This document shows, piece after piece, positions 43,840 to 55,414 of a DNA stretch of 64,000 bases. Position 1 is the first letter of the stretch, and each line of letters starts with the position of its first letter. The notes below the pieces were generated by a model. It was not told the DNA's origin, ran no database searches, and saw nothing but the letters and a program-made list of their open reading frames with translations. The position numbers and the translations under genes are program-made. Source of the stretch: Candidatus Stackebrandtia faecavium (lineage in GTDB: Bacteria > Actinomycetota > Actinomycetes > Mycobacteriales > Micromonosporaceae); contig DXIM01000008.1 in NCBI GenBank assembly GCA_019112895.1, positions 1 through 64,000 of the forward strand, in the 5' to 3' direction.

Positions 43840-45231
43840 CTATAGAACTCCGGGTAGGCGCGTATCGGCGGCCGTGGAAATCTCGTCGGCCAGCTCTTCG
43901 AACCCTTCGCCATACGCTGCGGCGTTGATGCTGATGTGGGGTCCGGCGGTGACGCCTGCCGTGAAGAACGTGCCGGGGTGGACGACGATCCCGCGGGTGC
44001 TCAAGCGGGTGCATACCGAATGTTCGTCTGGTACCGGAAGCCAGATCATCGGTGGCCCGGCATCTTTGATCTCGTGCCCGCGTGCCCGCAGCGCATCGGC
44101 GAATGCGCCATGGCGGCGGTGGATCTCATTATCCCAGGCGTCCAAAGTCTGAGCGGTGTCGGCATTGGTGAGCAGGTACGCCTGCGCCAGCTGCATGATG
44201 CGCGACACGTATCTGGATGAATAGGACAGACGGTTCCACAGGATGTCGGTGAGTCTGGAGTTTCCTCCGACGACGGCTTGACGCATGTCGGCGCCGAAGG
44301 CGTAGTTGAACGAACGGGTGTGCAGTACTTGATCCGGCAAGCGGGTGCCTAGCGACTCTCGCGCGCCCCCCAACGGCCAGGTTTGGTCGAGTTCCAGGAT
44401 CGGAAGTTGTCCCGATAGGACTTCTGCAGCATCGGCGATCCAGTCTGAAGTGACCGAATCCCCCGACGGTAGCGATCTGGTTGGCTGATAGATGAACGCC
44501 GCCGGTTTGCCCACTAGGGCGCGGTCCAGTTCATTGAGGTCGGGGCCGGCGCCGTTCCACGGGATTGACACGGGCGTCGCGTCGAGGGCTTCCAGGATGT
44601 CGAAGATCCGGGCAATTGTCGGGGCTGCTACGACGACTCGGTCGCCAGGGTGGATGAGAGCCGACAGGGTCATTTCCAGGGCGTCGACCGCACCGTGCAG
44701 CGTTAGGAAGGTATCGGTCTCGAATGGCCAGGTCGCAGCGACCGCGTCGCGCAGCTGTGGGGTGATCGGTTCAGCGAATTGGTGCCCGACGCTGTCCTGG
44801 GCCAACGCGTACTCGAAGGCAGGGCCCAGGTCGATGGACGGAACCTCCTTGCACCAGAGGTTGCCTAGGTCGATGGACATGGTGATAGACGCGCGGATCA
44901 TGGATTCGAAACGTTTGGCATGTGGCGGGGTTGGTTGTGCGATGACGGTGGTGCCGCCGCGACGTTTGCTTTCGACGAGTCCTTGGGCTTGGAGTTCACG
45001 CCAGGCTTGACCGACCGCGGAACGACTCATGCCCAGTTCTTCGGATACCGACCGAATCGTGGGAAGCCTGGCGTGCGCCGGGATGCCGCCAGTATTGATG
45101 AGTTCAGTCACAGTACGAGTCAGTGCGGCTGCAGTGCGTAGCGTGACGGCTCGGGTGATTGTGCTGAGGATGGCGCGTTCTGTCTGCATGATGGTTTTGT
45201 GCGCTCTCATAATAGTTATGTCCATGGACAT
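43840..45231 (-). CDS. MocR/GntR-type regulator with degenerate aminotransferase domain
   Basis: 463 residues from the ATG at 45231; in-frame ATGs at 45225, 45210 and 45189 are alternatives, and the operator-like palindrome overlaps the first two. The GntR winged helix is ELINTGGIPAHARLPTIRSVSEELGMSRSAVGQAWRELQAQGLVESKRRGGTTVI (about 42-100). The rest has a fold-type I aminotransferase layout (TLHGAVDALEMTLSALIHPGDRVVVAAP, PAAFIYQPTRSLPSG, ILELDQTWP). At the place of the PLP lysine (usually S-F-S-K), the sequence is RSFNYAFGADMRQAVVGG: no lysine. It probably regulates the divergent peptide importer without PLP. Confidence 0.85.
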   Translation of the reverse strand: MSMDITIMRAHKTIMQTERAILSTITRAVTLRTAAALTRTVTELINTGGIPAHARLPTIRSVSEELGMSRSAVGQAWRELQAQGLVESKRRGGTTVIAQPTPPHAKRFESMIRASITMSIDLGNLWCKEVPSIDLGPAFEYALAQDSVGHQFAEPITPQLRDAVAATWPFETDTFLTLHGAVDALEMTLSALIHPGDRVVVAAPTIARIFDILEALDATPVSIPWNGAGPDLNELDRALVGKPAAFIYQPTRSLPSGDSVTSDWIADAAEVLSGQLPILELDQTWPLGGARESLGTRLPDQVLHTRSFNYAFGADMRQAVVGGNSRLTDILWNRLSYSSRYVSRIMQLAQAYLLTNADTAQTLDAWDNEIHRRHGAFADALRARGHEIKDAGPPMIWLPVPDEHSVCTRLSTRGIVVHPGTFFTAGVTAGPHISINAAAYGEGFEELADEISTAADTRLPGVL

Positions 45232-45233
45232 AA
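45216..45233. promoter_or_regulatory. Perfect 18-bp palindrome, likely operator of the MocR-like regulator
   Basis: TTATGTCCATGGACATAA equals its own reverse complement. It lies between the regulator and the importer operon, overlapping the first possible regulator starts and about 100 bp upstream of the lipoprotein gene. GTCC-GGAC symmetry fits a GntR-type dimer site. Confidence 0.7.
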
Positions 45234-45331
45234 TGACTTTAACGTTGGGTTAAGTCTAACTATGGTTTACCCAATCAGGCGATGTGGCGTTGGGGCAGCG
45301 CCTATCAATTCAAGTTTTCTCGGAGGAATCC

Positions 45332-47026
45332 ATGACGAGGACTCGTCGTATCTCCTTGGTCGCCGCGGCCGCCGCGTTGCTTACCACAGCAGCATGCACA
45401 TCCGCCGGACCCACGGACGAAGAAGCAAGCGACAACGAGGTCCAGGAGGTTACCGACGGTGGCGAAATCACCATCGCCGCGACGAGCGATATAACCGACT
45501 GGAACCCGATCTCAGCTAACGGTGACACCACCGGGCAACGGCAGCAGCAATGGCCGCTGTATCCGCACCCGTTCCTCACGAACCCGGACACCTCCGTGGT
45601 CATGAACGAGGCGCTACTCAAAAGCGCCGACGTGGTCGAAGAGGACCCGATGACCGTGGAATACGTCCTGCAGGACGAAGCACAATGGTCCGACGGCACC
45701 CCGATCAGCGCGGATGACTTCATCTACACCCAGGCTGTTCAGGATCCCGAGCAGTGCGAAGACTGCCTGGCCGCGTTCACCGAGGGATACAGCGACATCG
45801 AATCGGTGGAAGGCAGCGACGACGGCAAGACCATCACGATGGTCTACTCCGAACCGTTCTCGGAATGGCGCAGCCTGTTCAACTACATCCTTCCGGCCCA
45901 CGTCGCCGACGAATACGGCGACCTCGCCACAAGCTTTAACGAAGGCTTCGTCGAGAACGTGCCTGAGGTGTCGGGTGGCCCGTACATGGTCGATAACCAC
46001 ACCAAAGGCATCTCGATGACGATGGTGCCGAACCCGAAGTGGTACGGCGAAGGTCCGCATCTGGAGAAAATAACGACCCGTTACATCACCGGCGAAAGCG
46101 AGCAGCTGACCGCGTTGCAAAGCGGCGAAGTGCAGCTCGTGTACGACACGCCGACGGTCGACACGAAGGAGCAGGCCGAGCAATTGCCGAACATGACAGT
46201 CAGGACCGGTTCGACCCTGACCTACTACCACCTCGGCATGAAGACCACCGGCGAAACGATGAGCGACGAACCGCTTCGCAAAGCGATCGCTACCGCGTTT
46301 GACCTTAGTGACATGCGTGAACGCACCATCGGCCAGTTCGCCGAAGACGTGCCGCAGATGAAGAGCTCGGTGTACGTCCCCGACCAGAAGATCGGCGGGG
46401 AAGAGGCATACCAGGACAACCTCAGCGACCTGGGTATCGGTGCCGGCGACGTCGACAAGGCTAAGAAGATCCTCGAAGACGCCGGATACGAGATCAAGAA
46501 GGACAAGCTGATTCAGCCTGACGGCAAGCCTCTGCGTGACCTCAACTTCCTGACGCTCGGCACCGACGTGTTGCGGATGGAGCTGGCCCAGATTGCGCAG
46601 CAGCAGCTGCTCAAGATCGGCATCACCGTCAACATCGATGCCGCCGACGGTGCCCAGTACAGTCCCGCGCTGCGCGACGGCGATTTCGACATCATGGCGA
46701 CCGGTACCGCGCTCGACCTGGGGCCGCTGTCGATGCAGCAGTGGTACGGCACGGACGCACCCCGCTCCTTCGGTTACTCAAACGAGAAAGCCGACGAGCT
46801 GATGGCATCCGCATCGTCTGAATTGGATCCGAAGAAGCAGATCGAGCTGATGAACGAGCTGGACCGTGTGCTCTTGGACGACGGTGTCGTGCTGCCACTG
46901 TTCGGCACGCCGATGATGGCGGTGTACCCGCAGGAATTCGGAAACATCTTCATCAACCCGAGCAAATACGGCACGACGATGAATGTGGAGCAATGGGGAC
47001 AGCTGGCTGAACCCGGCGCATCGTAG
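45332..47026 (+). CDS. Oligopeptide-type ABC transporter substrate-binding lipoprotein
   Basis: 564 residues from the ATG at 45332, with CGGAGGA upstream. A lipoprotein signal (TRTRRISLVAAAAALLTTAAC, Cys about 22) precedes an SBP_bac_5 domain: GGEITIAATSDITDWNPISANGDTTG, VEYVLQDEAQWSDGTPISADDFIYT, SGGPYMVDNHTKGISMTMVPNPKWYG and DVLRMELAQIAQQQLLKIGITVNI. This is the normal extracellular receptor of the importer. It leads the plus-strand operon, divergent from the MocR-like regulator, and differs clearly from the three signal-less paralogues downstream. Confidence 0.94.
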   Translation: MTRTRRISLVAAAAALLTTAACTSAGPTDEEASDNEVQEVTDGGEITIAATSDITDWNPISANGDTTGQRQQQWPLYPHPFLTNPDTSVVMNEALLKSADVVEEDPMTVEYVLQDEAQWSDGTPISADDFIYTQAVQDPEQCEDCLAAFTEGYSDIESVEGSDDGKTITMVYSEPFSEWRSLFNYILPAHVADEYGDLATSFNEGFVENVPEVSGGPYMVDNHTKGISMTMVPNPKWYGEGPHLEKITTRYITGESEQLTALQSGEVQLVYDTPTVDTKEQAEQLPNMTVRTGSTLTYYHLGMKTTGETMSDEPLRKAIATAFDLSDMRERTIGQFAEDVPQMKSSVYVPDQKIGGEEAYQDNLSDLGIGAGDVDKAKKILEDAGYEIKKDKLIQPDGKPLRDLNFLTLGTDVLRMELAQIAQQQLLKIGITVNIDAADGAQYSPALRDGDFDIMATGTALDLGPLSMQQWYGTDAPRSFGYSNEKADELMASASSELDPKKQIELMNELDRVLLDDGVVLPLFGTPMMAVYPQEFGNIFINPSKYGTTMNVEQWGQLAEPGAS

Positions 47027-47076
47027 GCCCGACACGACCACTCCGGACACAACTATGACGAAGGACAACGATTTTC

Positions 47077-48573
47077 GTGACTGAAGAATTCATCGTCGTG
47101 ACACCGCATGACGCGCTCGAATTCAACGACGTGTACCGCAACACCACCGGAAGCGCCGGCTACCTGGCATGCAACAACATCTTCAACCGGGTCGTGCTCA
47201 ACGAATGGAACGAGATCAACCCGTTCCCCGACCTGGCGACGCACTGGGAATGTCTGGACGGAGCCACGCGCTGGCGCTTCCACCTGAACCAGGCGGCGCG
47301 CTGGCACGACGGCGAGCCGGTGACGGCGCACGACGTGGCCTACACCCATAGCCACGCGAAGGAGATGGGATACACAGGCGGACGGTTCATGCGCGATGTG
47401 GAGCAAATCGTCGAAGTGGATGACCACACCGTCGACTACCACTTGGCCAAACCCAACTCGGGCTTCTTGGTCTTGCTGGGCAACTTCATCTTCACCCACA
47501 TCCTCCCGGCGCACCTGTTCGAAGGCACCGACTGGTCGACGAACCCGCACAACCTGAACCCCGTCGGTTCTGGCCCGTTCCGGTTCGCCGAGTGGATCCC
47601 CGGGGACCGCATCGTCATGGAAGCGGTCAAGGACCACTGGGGGCCGCGCCCCCAGATCGACCGGCTCACGCTCAAGATCGTTCCCGACCGGGACGAATGC
47701 GTGCGCATGGTCGCCCGCGGCGAAGCACACTATTTCCCGCAGGACACGCTCACGAAGGACAGGCTTCACCTCCTCGACGGCGCGACCGCGAACATCGAGG
47801 TGATGAAGGACCCGGGACCGGGCATGGCCCTGTTGGACTTCAACCATCGCGACCAGCTGTGGCAGGACACAACGGTGCGCAAAGCAGTCGCGCACGCGAT
47901 AAACCGGGATGAGATCGCCACGTTGGCGGATCCCGGGGTGTCGCAGGCGTGGCCGCACTACCTGCTGGCCTCGACAGACTGGGCATTCAACCCTGACGCC
48001 AAGGCCGCCGACCACGACGTGGCCGAAGCGAAGAAGTTGCTGTCGGAAGCGGGAGCGGCCGACGACCTGGCGGACCGCACTCTCCGGCTGTACTACATGG
48101 AGTTGTTCGACGGCCATCGCCCGTTGGCGGCGATGATCGCCGATCAGCTGAAGCAGGTCGGCATCAATGTGGTCGTGGAAGGGCTGTCCTCACCGGATTG
48201 GGCCGCCAAAGTGAACCAGGAACACGATTTCGACCTTGTGATCGTGGGCGGAGCGCTCACACCGGACCCGGAAATCACGTCGCCGAAATACTCCTCCACC
48301 GGTGACGGCAACTTCGCCGGGCATCGCAACCCTGACGTGGACGCGGCCTATGAAGCCGCGCGCAGTGTCGCGACGCTGCCGGAACGCGGCCAGCACTATA
48401 AGCGGTTGCAGGAGGTCTGGGCGCGTGACGTCGAATGGGTACCACTTTTGTGGTACGGCACCTACTTCGCGCGAAGCGCCGACTTCTTCGGCTGGTCAGA
48501 TCAGGTCGCGTACTCGGTGCCGTGGTGGCACTGGGGACGGATCCGTCGCGTCAACGGTAAATCGGGCAACTGA
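47077..48573 (+). CDS. Signal-peptide-less family-5 solute-binding protein, copy 1
   Basis: 498 residues from a GTG. The sequence enters the SBP_bac_5 fold at once (TEEFIVVTPHDALEFNDVYRNTTGSAGY) and has the family landmarks WRFHLNQAARWHDGEPVTAHDVAYTHSHAKEMGY, NPVGSGPFRFAEWIPGDRIVMEAVKDHWGP and LTLKIVPDRDECVRMVARGEAH. There is no signal peptide, lipobox or Tat motif, and an in-frame TGA at 47056-47058 rules out an upstream one. The C-terminus is complete (VPWWHWGRIRRVNG). It is therefore predicted to be cytoplasmic, unlike normal receptors. It lies between the lipoprotein receptor and the permease, 50 bp from the former. Confidence 0.9.
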   Translation: MTEEFIVVTPHDALEFNDVYRNTTGSAGYLACNNIFNRVVLNEWNEINPFPDLATHWECLDGATRWRFHLNQAARWHDGEPVTAHDVAYTHSHAKEMGYTGGRFMRDVEQIVEVDDHTVDYHLAKPNSGFLVLLGNFIFTHILPAHLFEGTDWSTNPHNLNPVGSGPFRFAEWIPGDRIVMEAVKDHWGPRPQIDRLTLKIVPDRDECVRMVARGEAHYFPQDTLTKDRLHLLDGATANIEVMKDPGPGMALLDFNHRDQLWQDTTVRKAVAHAINRDEIATLADPGVSQAWPHYLLASTDWAFNPDAKAADHDVAEAKKLLSEAGAADDLADRTLRLYYMELFDGHRPLAAMIADQLKQVGINVVVEGLSSPDWAAKVNQEHDFDLVIVGGALTPDPEITSPKYSSTGDGNFAGHRNPDVDAAYEAARSVATLPERGQHYKRLQEVWARDVEWVPLLWYGTYFARSADFFGWSDQVAYSVPWWHWGRIRRVNGKSGN

Positions 48574-48606
48574 CGCAAGTCCATTTTGTAGCATTAGGAG
48601 GATTCG

Positions 48607-49579
48607 ATGGCGGGGATGATCCTACGCAGGTTGGCAAGCGCCGTAGGTGTGCTGCTCCTTGCCTCGATCGTGATCTTCCTGGTGATCGCTGTATCGGGCG
48701 ACCCTTTGGGCGAACTCCGTGACCGGCAACCCCCTGTGTCGGAAACGGTGATCCAGGCCGAGGAAGCACGCCTCGGCCTGGATCAGCCACTGCACATCCG
48801 CTACCTGGACTGGGTCTCGGGCCTATTCCAGGGCGACTTGGGACCATCCACGGTCGCCACTCGCGATATCGGCGCCGAGATCGGCAGCCATATCGGGGTG
48901 ACCTTGCGTCTCGTCGTCGTGGCAGTGGCTATCGCCCTGGTGCTGGCGTTGATCGCGGGAACTATTTCCGGGCTGCGCCAGCACCGTTTCCCCGATGTCG
49001 TGATCACACCGATGACGTTCTTCATGCTCGCGTTGCCATCATTTTGGATGGCGGTCCTGTTCAAACAGTGGGGCATCTACTTTAACGATCAGGTCGGCTC
49101 TTCCGTCTTCGCCACCGTAGGCGCCAACTCCGTGCCACCGCCTCAAGGTTTCGTACCGTTCCTACTGGACTCCGCGGCCCACCTCGTCCTACCGACCATA
49201 GTGCTAGCTCTGGTGCATTTCGCCACCTGGAACAGATACCAGCGCACGGCCATCGCCGACTCGCTGGCCAGCGACCATGTGCGGTTCGCGGTTTTGAAGG
49301 GGCTATCGCGTGGGCGTGTCGTCCGCAGCTACGTGGTGCGGCCGGCGCTGATCCCCATCATCACGATCGTGGCTTTGGATCTGCCCGTGTTGCTGTCGGG
49401 CGCCGTGATCACCGAGACCGTTTTCCAATGGCGCGGCATGGGTGGGTTCCTGTTGGAGTCGATCAACCTGCGCGATAGCAACGCCGTGCTCGCGTGGCTT
49501 CTGATCGCCGCTATTGCCGTCGTCGTGTTCAACCTCATTGCCGACCTGTTGTACGCGATCGTGGATCCGAGGGTGCGCT

Positions 49580-49590
<11 letters not shown>
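48607..49590 (+). CDS. Oligopeptide ABC transporter permease (OppB/DppB type)
   Basis: 327 residues, six membrane segments, first MILRRLASAVGVLLLASIVIFLVIAVSGDPL as in DppB proteins. The EAA loop is HVRFAVLKGLSRGRVVRSYVVRPALIPIITIVALDLPVLLSGAVITETVFQWRGMGG. Preceded by TTAGGAGG. The 3' end overlaps the fused permease-ATPase start by 11 bp. It forms half of the import channel. Confidence 0.93.
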
Positions 49591-51330
<1,740 letters not shown>

Positions 51331-51334
<4 letters not shown>

Positions 51335-52215
51335 ACGAAGCATTGCTGTCCACGACCGACCTGGTGAAGCATTTCCGGCCCCCGCGCAGCGCGCGTCGTC
51401 GCGGTCAAAACGTGATTCACGCACTGTGTGGAGTGGACATTCGCATCGATCGTGGTCGCACGCTCGGCATCGTCGGTGAGTCCGGATCAGGGAAGACGAC
51501 CCTGTTGCGCACGCTGCTGGGGCTGGAAAAGCCGACTGTGGGTACGGTCGAATACGCGGGACGGGATGTGACCGCGATGCGTGGCGAGGCCGCCAAGAAG
51601 TTCCGCGCCGACGTCTCCGTCGTGTTTCAAGACCCCTATACCTCTTTGGATCCGCGGATGACGGTGTCGGACCTGTTGAGTCAGCCGGCCAAGATCCAGC
51701 GGCAAAAGTTTCCCGCCGCTCGAGTTTACGACCTGCTAGACCAGGTGAAGCTTCCCCGTGGCAGCGCAGGGAAGTTTCCGCATGAGTTCTCGGGCGGGCA
51801 GCGTCAACGTATTGCGATCGCGAGGGCACTGGCCCTGGAACCAGAACTGATCGTGTTGGACGAGCCTGTTTCCGCGCTTGACGTATCGGTTCAGGCGGAG
51901 ATTGTGTCGCTGCTGCGCGAATTGCAGGAGGCACGCGACGTGTCGTACCTGTTCGTCGCTCACGACCTCGCTGTCGTCGCCGATATCTCGCACACGGTGG
52001 GAGTCATGTACGGCGGCCAGATGGTCGAATCCGGCCCGACGTCTCGCGTGTTGTATGAGCCAACGCACGCCTACACCAGGGCCCTGTTGACGGCGGTGCC
52101 GGTTCCGGATCCGCGGATCGAAAAAGCAAAACCACCGTTCTTGAGGCCGCTGTGGCCCACAAAGGATGACCAGCCGCAGCCGTGCCCGCACGGAGATCTT
52201 CTCAAACATAGGTGA
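51331..52215 (+). CDS. Oligopeptide ABC transporter ATP-binding protein (OppF/DppF type)
   Basis: 294 residues, overlapping the fusion gene by ATGA. Walker A GESGSGKTTLLRTLLGL, Q-loop VSVVFQDPYTSLDPRMTV, signature FSGGQRQRIAIARALALEPELIVLDEPVSALDVSVQ and H-loop LFVAHDLAVVADISHTVGVMYGGQMVESGP. The Y-EPTHAYTRALLTAVPVPDP end is the oligopeptide_HPY motif region of this ATPase family. Second ATPase of the importer. The C-terminus is short, without the usual cysteine cluster of an OppF tail. Confidence 0.93.
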
Positions 52216-52242
52216 CGCGTATCCGCGTCGGAAAGGCCGGTC

Positions 52243-53745
52243 ATGACCCTCGAGTTTGTGGTGGCAACACCCCATGACGCCCGCGAGTTCAATGACGTTT
52301 ATCGCAACACCACCGGCAGCGCTGGCTACCTGGTGTGCAACAACGTTTTCAACCGGGTGCTGTTGAACGAATGGTACGAGATCAACCCGTTCCCCGATCT
52401 GGCGACGCACTGGGAATGTCTGGATGGGGCGCGCCGGTGGCGCTTCCATCTGAACCAGGCGGCGCGTTGGCACGACGGCGTGCCGGTGACGGCGCACGAC
52501 GTGGCCTATACCCATAGCCATGCGAAGGAGATGGGATACACCGGCGGCATGTTCCTCGGCGATGTCGAAAAGATCGTCGAGGTCGGTAAACATACTGTGG
52601 ACTACCACTTGTCGACGCCGAACGCGGGCTTTTTGGTGTTGCTGGGCAACTTCATCTTCGCCCACATCCTCCCGGCGCACCTGTATGAGGGCACCGACTG
52701 GTCGACGAACCCGCACAACCTGAACCCCGTCGGCTCCGGCCCGTTCCGTTTTGTCGAATGGGTCCCGGGTGACAAGGTCGTCATGGAGGCGGTCAAGGAC
52801 CACTGGGGACCAAGGCCCGAGATCGACCGTCTGACGATCAAGATCGTTCCCGACCGGGACGAATGCGTGCGGATGGTCGCCCGCGGCGAGGCGCACATCG
52901 TCACACAGGACACCCTGACGAAGGACCGGCTGCACCTCATGGACGACGCGGTCGACGCCGAAGTCCTCACGCGGCCCGGGCCGGGCATGGCGTTGCTGGA
53001 CTTCAATCACGGTAGGAAATTGTGGCAGGACGAACGGGTCCGCCGTGCCGTCGCCCACGCGATCGACCGTTCGCGGATCGAAGAGCTGGGCGATCCGGGA
53101 GTGTCGCAGGCCTGGGACCACTACCTGTTGGAATCGACGCCGTGGGCGTTCAACCCGGATGCGAAGGCGCCCGAACACGATCTCGATAAGGCCGAGACGC
53201 TGCTTGTCGAGGCGGGAGTTCAACGCGGACACGACGGCGGACGCGGCTCGCTAAACATGTTTTATATGGACACATTCCACGGCCACCGTCCGTTGGCGCA
53301 GATCGTGTCGGATGCCTTGGAACGCTTGGGTTTCTCTGTCACGTTCGAAGGTTTGTCCTCGGTCGACTGGGCGCGACGTATACGCACCGACGGCGACTTC
53401 GACCTCATCGTCGTAGGTGGAGCTTTGGCGCCGGACCCGGAGATTACGCGCACGAAGTATTCCTCCGGCGGTAAAAACAACATGGCCGGCCACCGCAATG
53501 CCGATGTGGACGCCGCCTATGAGGCGGCCCGCGCAGCCACAACCCGTGAGGAACGCGGAGAGCACTATAAGCGGCTGCAAGAGATCTGGGCCCGGGACAC
53601 CGAATGGGTGCCGTTGTTTTGGTACGGCACCTACTACCCACGTAGTACCCGCTTTTTCGGCTGGGCCGACCAGCTCGGTTACTCGATTCCATGGTGGCAC
53701 TGGGGCCGTATTCGTCCCGTCGCCGCTTCCGGCAATTCCCAGTAG
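52243..53745 (+). CDS. Signal-peptide-less family-5 solute-binding protein, copy 2
   Basis: 500 residues from the ATG at 52243, with GGAAAGG upstream. The OppF stop codon is in the same frame, 30 bp before, so no signal peptide can be hidden upstream. It is very like copies 1 and 3: FVVATPHDAREFNDVYRNTTGSAGY, the WHDGVPVTAHDVAYTHSHAKEMGY block, GNFIFAHILPAHLYEGTDWSTNPHNLNPVGSGPFRF. Variable parts are at about 225-240 and 315-340, near the ligand cleft in this family, which fits diverged specificity. Confidence 0.9.
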   Translation: MTLEFVVATPHDAREFNDVYRNTTGSAGYLVCNNVFNRVLLNEWYEINPFPDLATHWECLDGARRWRFHLNQAARWHDGVPVTAHDVAYTHSHAKEMGYTGGMFLGDVEKIVEVGKHTVDYHLSTPNAGFLVLLGNFIFAHILPAHLYEGTDWSTNPHNLNPVGSGPFRFVEWVPGDKVVMEAVKDHWGPRPEIDRLTIKIVPDRDECVRMVARGEAHIVTQDTLTKDRLHLMDDAVDAEVLTRPGPGMALLDFNHGRKLWQDERVRRAVAHAIDRSRIEELGDPGVSQAWDHYLLESTPWAFNPDAKAPEHDLDKAETLLVEAGVQRGHDGGRGSLNMFYMDTFHGHRPLAQIVSDALERLGFSVTFEGLSSVDWARRIRTDGDFDLIVVGGALAPDPEITRTKYSSGGKNNMAGHRNADVDAAYEAARAATTREERGEHYKRLQEIWARDTEWVPLFWYGTYYPRSTRFFGWADQLGYSIPWWHWGRIRPVAASGNSQ

Positions 53746-53765
53746 TAATTCTTCTTAGGAAAGTG

Positions 53766-55253
53766 ATGAATATGCGAGAACTGGTCGTGGCCAGTCCCAC
53801 TGACGCAGTGGAATTCAATGACGTGTACCGCAACACCACCGGTAGTGCCGGGTACATGGCGTGCAACAACATTTTCAACCGGGTGGTGTTGAACGAATGG
53901 TATGACATCAACCCGCATGCGGATTTGGCGACGCACTGGGAATGTCTGGACGGCGCGCGGCGCTGGCGTTTCCACCTGAACCAGGCGGCGCGTTGGCACG
54001 ACGGCGTGCCGGTGACGGCGCACGATGTCGCCTATACCCATAGTCACGCCAAGAAGATGGGCTATACGGGTTCCATGTTCCTCGACGACGTGGAGGAGAT
54101 CGTCGAGGTCAATAAACACACTGTGGACTACTGTTTGTCCACACCGAATTCGGGTTTTTTGGTGTTGCTGGGCAACTTCATCTTCGCCCACATCCTGCCT
54201 GCCCATTTGTATGAGGGCACCGACTGGTCGACGAACCCACATAACTTCCAGCCTGTGGGTTCGGGACCGTTCCGCTTTATCGAGTGGGTCCCGGGCGACC
54301 GCGTCGTCATGGAAGCAGTCAAGAACCATTGGGGGCCACAGCCCGAGATCGACCGGCTCATCCTCAAGATCGAGCCCGACCGGGACGAATGCGTGCGCAT
54401 GGTCACGCGCGGCGACGCTCACGTAGTACCGCAGGACACGCTGACCAAAGACCGCTTGAATTTGATGGACGGCGCCACCCATGCCGAGCTCGTGACTTTC
54501 GAAGGGCCGGGCATGGCGTTGCTGGACTTCAATCATGGCAGCACGTTGTGGCAGGACGAACGGGTTCGCCGCGCCGTCGCCCACTCGATCGACCGTTCGC
54601 GCATCGAAGAGTTGGCCGACCCCGGCGTCTCGCGCGCGTGGGACCACTACCTGCTCGAGTCGACGCAGTGGGCCTTCAATCCTGACGCGAAAGCGCCCGG
54701 GTTCGATATGGATCAGGCGGAGAAACTCCTCGACGACGCGCAGGTCGTCCGCGATGACAATGGTTCGCGCGGCAGCCTACGCTTGTTCTACATGGACAAT
54801 TTCCATGGTCACCGTCCGTTGGCGCAGATCGTGTCGGAAGCGTTGGAACGCTTGGGTTTTTCCGTCACATTCGAAGGCTTGTCCTCGGTCGACTGGGCCC
54901 GCAAGATCCGCGATGAGCACGACTTCGATCTGATCATCGTGGGTGGCTCGATGGCCCCGGACCCGGAGATCACGCGGACGAAGTATTCCTCCGGCGGCAA
55001 AAACAACATGGCCGGCCACCGCAATCCCGACGTCGACGCCGCTTACGCGGCTGCCCGGGCTGCTGCCACACGAGAGGAACGCGGGGAGCACTATAAGCGG
55101 CTACAGGAGATCTGGGCTCGTGACACCGAATGGGTGCCGTTGTTTTGGTACGGGATGTACTTCCCCCGCAGCAACAGCCACTTCGGATTCTCGGATCAAT
55201 TGGGATGGTCCGTGCCATGGTGGCACTGGGGCCGCGTACGGCCCACGGCGTGA
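53766..55253 (+). CDS. Signal-peptide-less family-5 solute-binding protein, copy 3
   Basis: 495 residues from the ATG at 53766, with AGGA six bases upstream; a longer frame (from 53691) overlaps copy 2 and would add a basic, not signal-like, extension. The same fold and landmarks as copies 1 and 2, closest by eye to copy 2 (LLNDD/DDAQVVRDDNGSRGSL region in place of NADTTADAAR-type loops). Last gene of the operon; a hairpin follows about 120 bp later. Cytoplasmic by prediction. Confidence 0.9.
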   Translation: MNMRELVVASPTDAVEFNDVYRNTTGSAGYMACNNIFNRVVLNEWYDINPHADLATHWECLDGARRWRFHLNQAARWHDGVPVTAHDVAYTHSHAKKMGYTGSMFLDDVEEIVEVNKHTVDYCLSTPNSGFLVLLGNFIFAHILPAHLYEGTDWSTNPHNFQPVGSGPFRFIEWVPGDRVVMEAVKNHWGPQPEIDRLILKIEPDRDECVRMVTRGDAHVVPQDTLTKDRLNLMDGATHAELVTFEGPGMALLDFNHGSTLWQDERVRRAVAHSIDRSRIEELADPGVSRAWDHYLLESTQWAFNPDAKAPGFDMDQAEKLLDDAQVVRDDNGSRGSLRLFYMDNFHGHRPLAQIVSEALERLGFSVTFEGLSSVDWARKIRDEHDFDLIIVGGSMAPDPEITRTKYSSGGKNNMAGHRNPDVDAAYAAARAAATREERGEHYKRLQEIWARDTEWVPLFWYGMYFPRSNSHFGFSDQLGWSVPWWHWGRVRPTA

Positions 55254-55375
55254 CTGAAGTGGCTTACGATCACACGCTGACAGAGTCGTGAATCTTTGTG
55301 ACATTGCAACTGGTGGTGGTCGTCATCATCGCGATGGCGCCCACCACCGTAGGTTTTCGCGTACGAACGCAGATG

Positions 55376-55414
55376 GCGTGGGCCTTCCCGCGGGTATGTC
55401 ACCCGGGCCCACGC
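55376..55414. terminator. Bipartite hairpin after the importer operon
   Basis: Outer stem GCGTGGGCC (55376-55384) pairs with 55406-55414; inner stem CGGGT/ACCCG (55391-55395 with 55401-55405). Confidence 0.65.

Noticed and set aside
53691..53765. Upstream start of copy 3 binding protein giving an RRRF-containing N-terminus
   Set aside because: It would overlap the end of copy 2 by 55 bp, has no ribosome site, and the double arginine is not followed by a proper Tat signal h-region; the ATG at 53766 has AGGA at good spacing.
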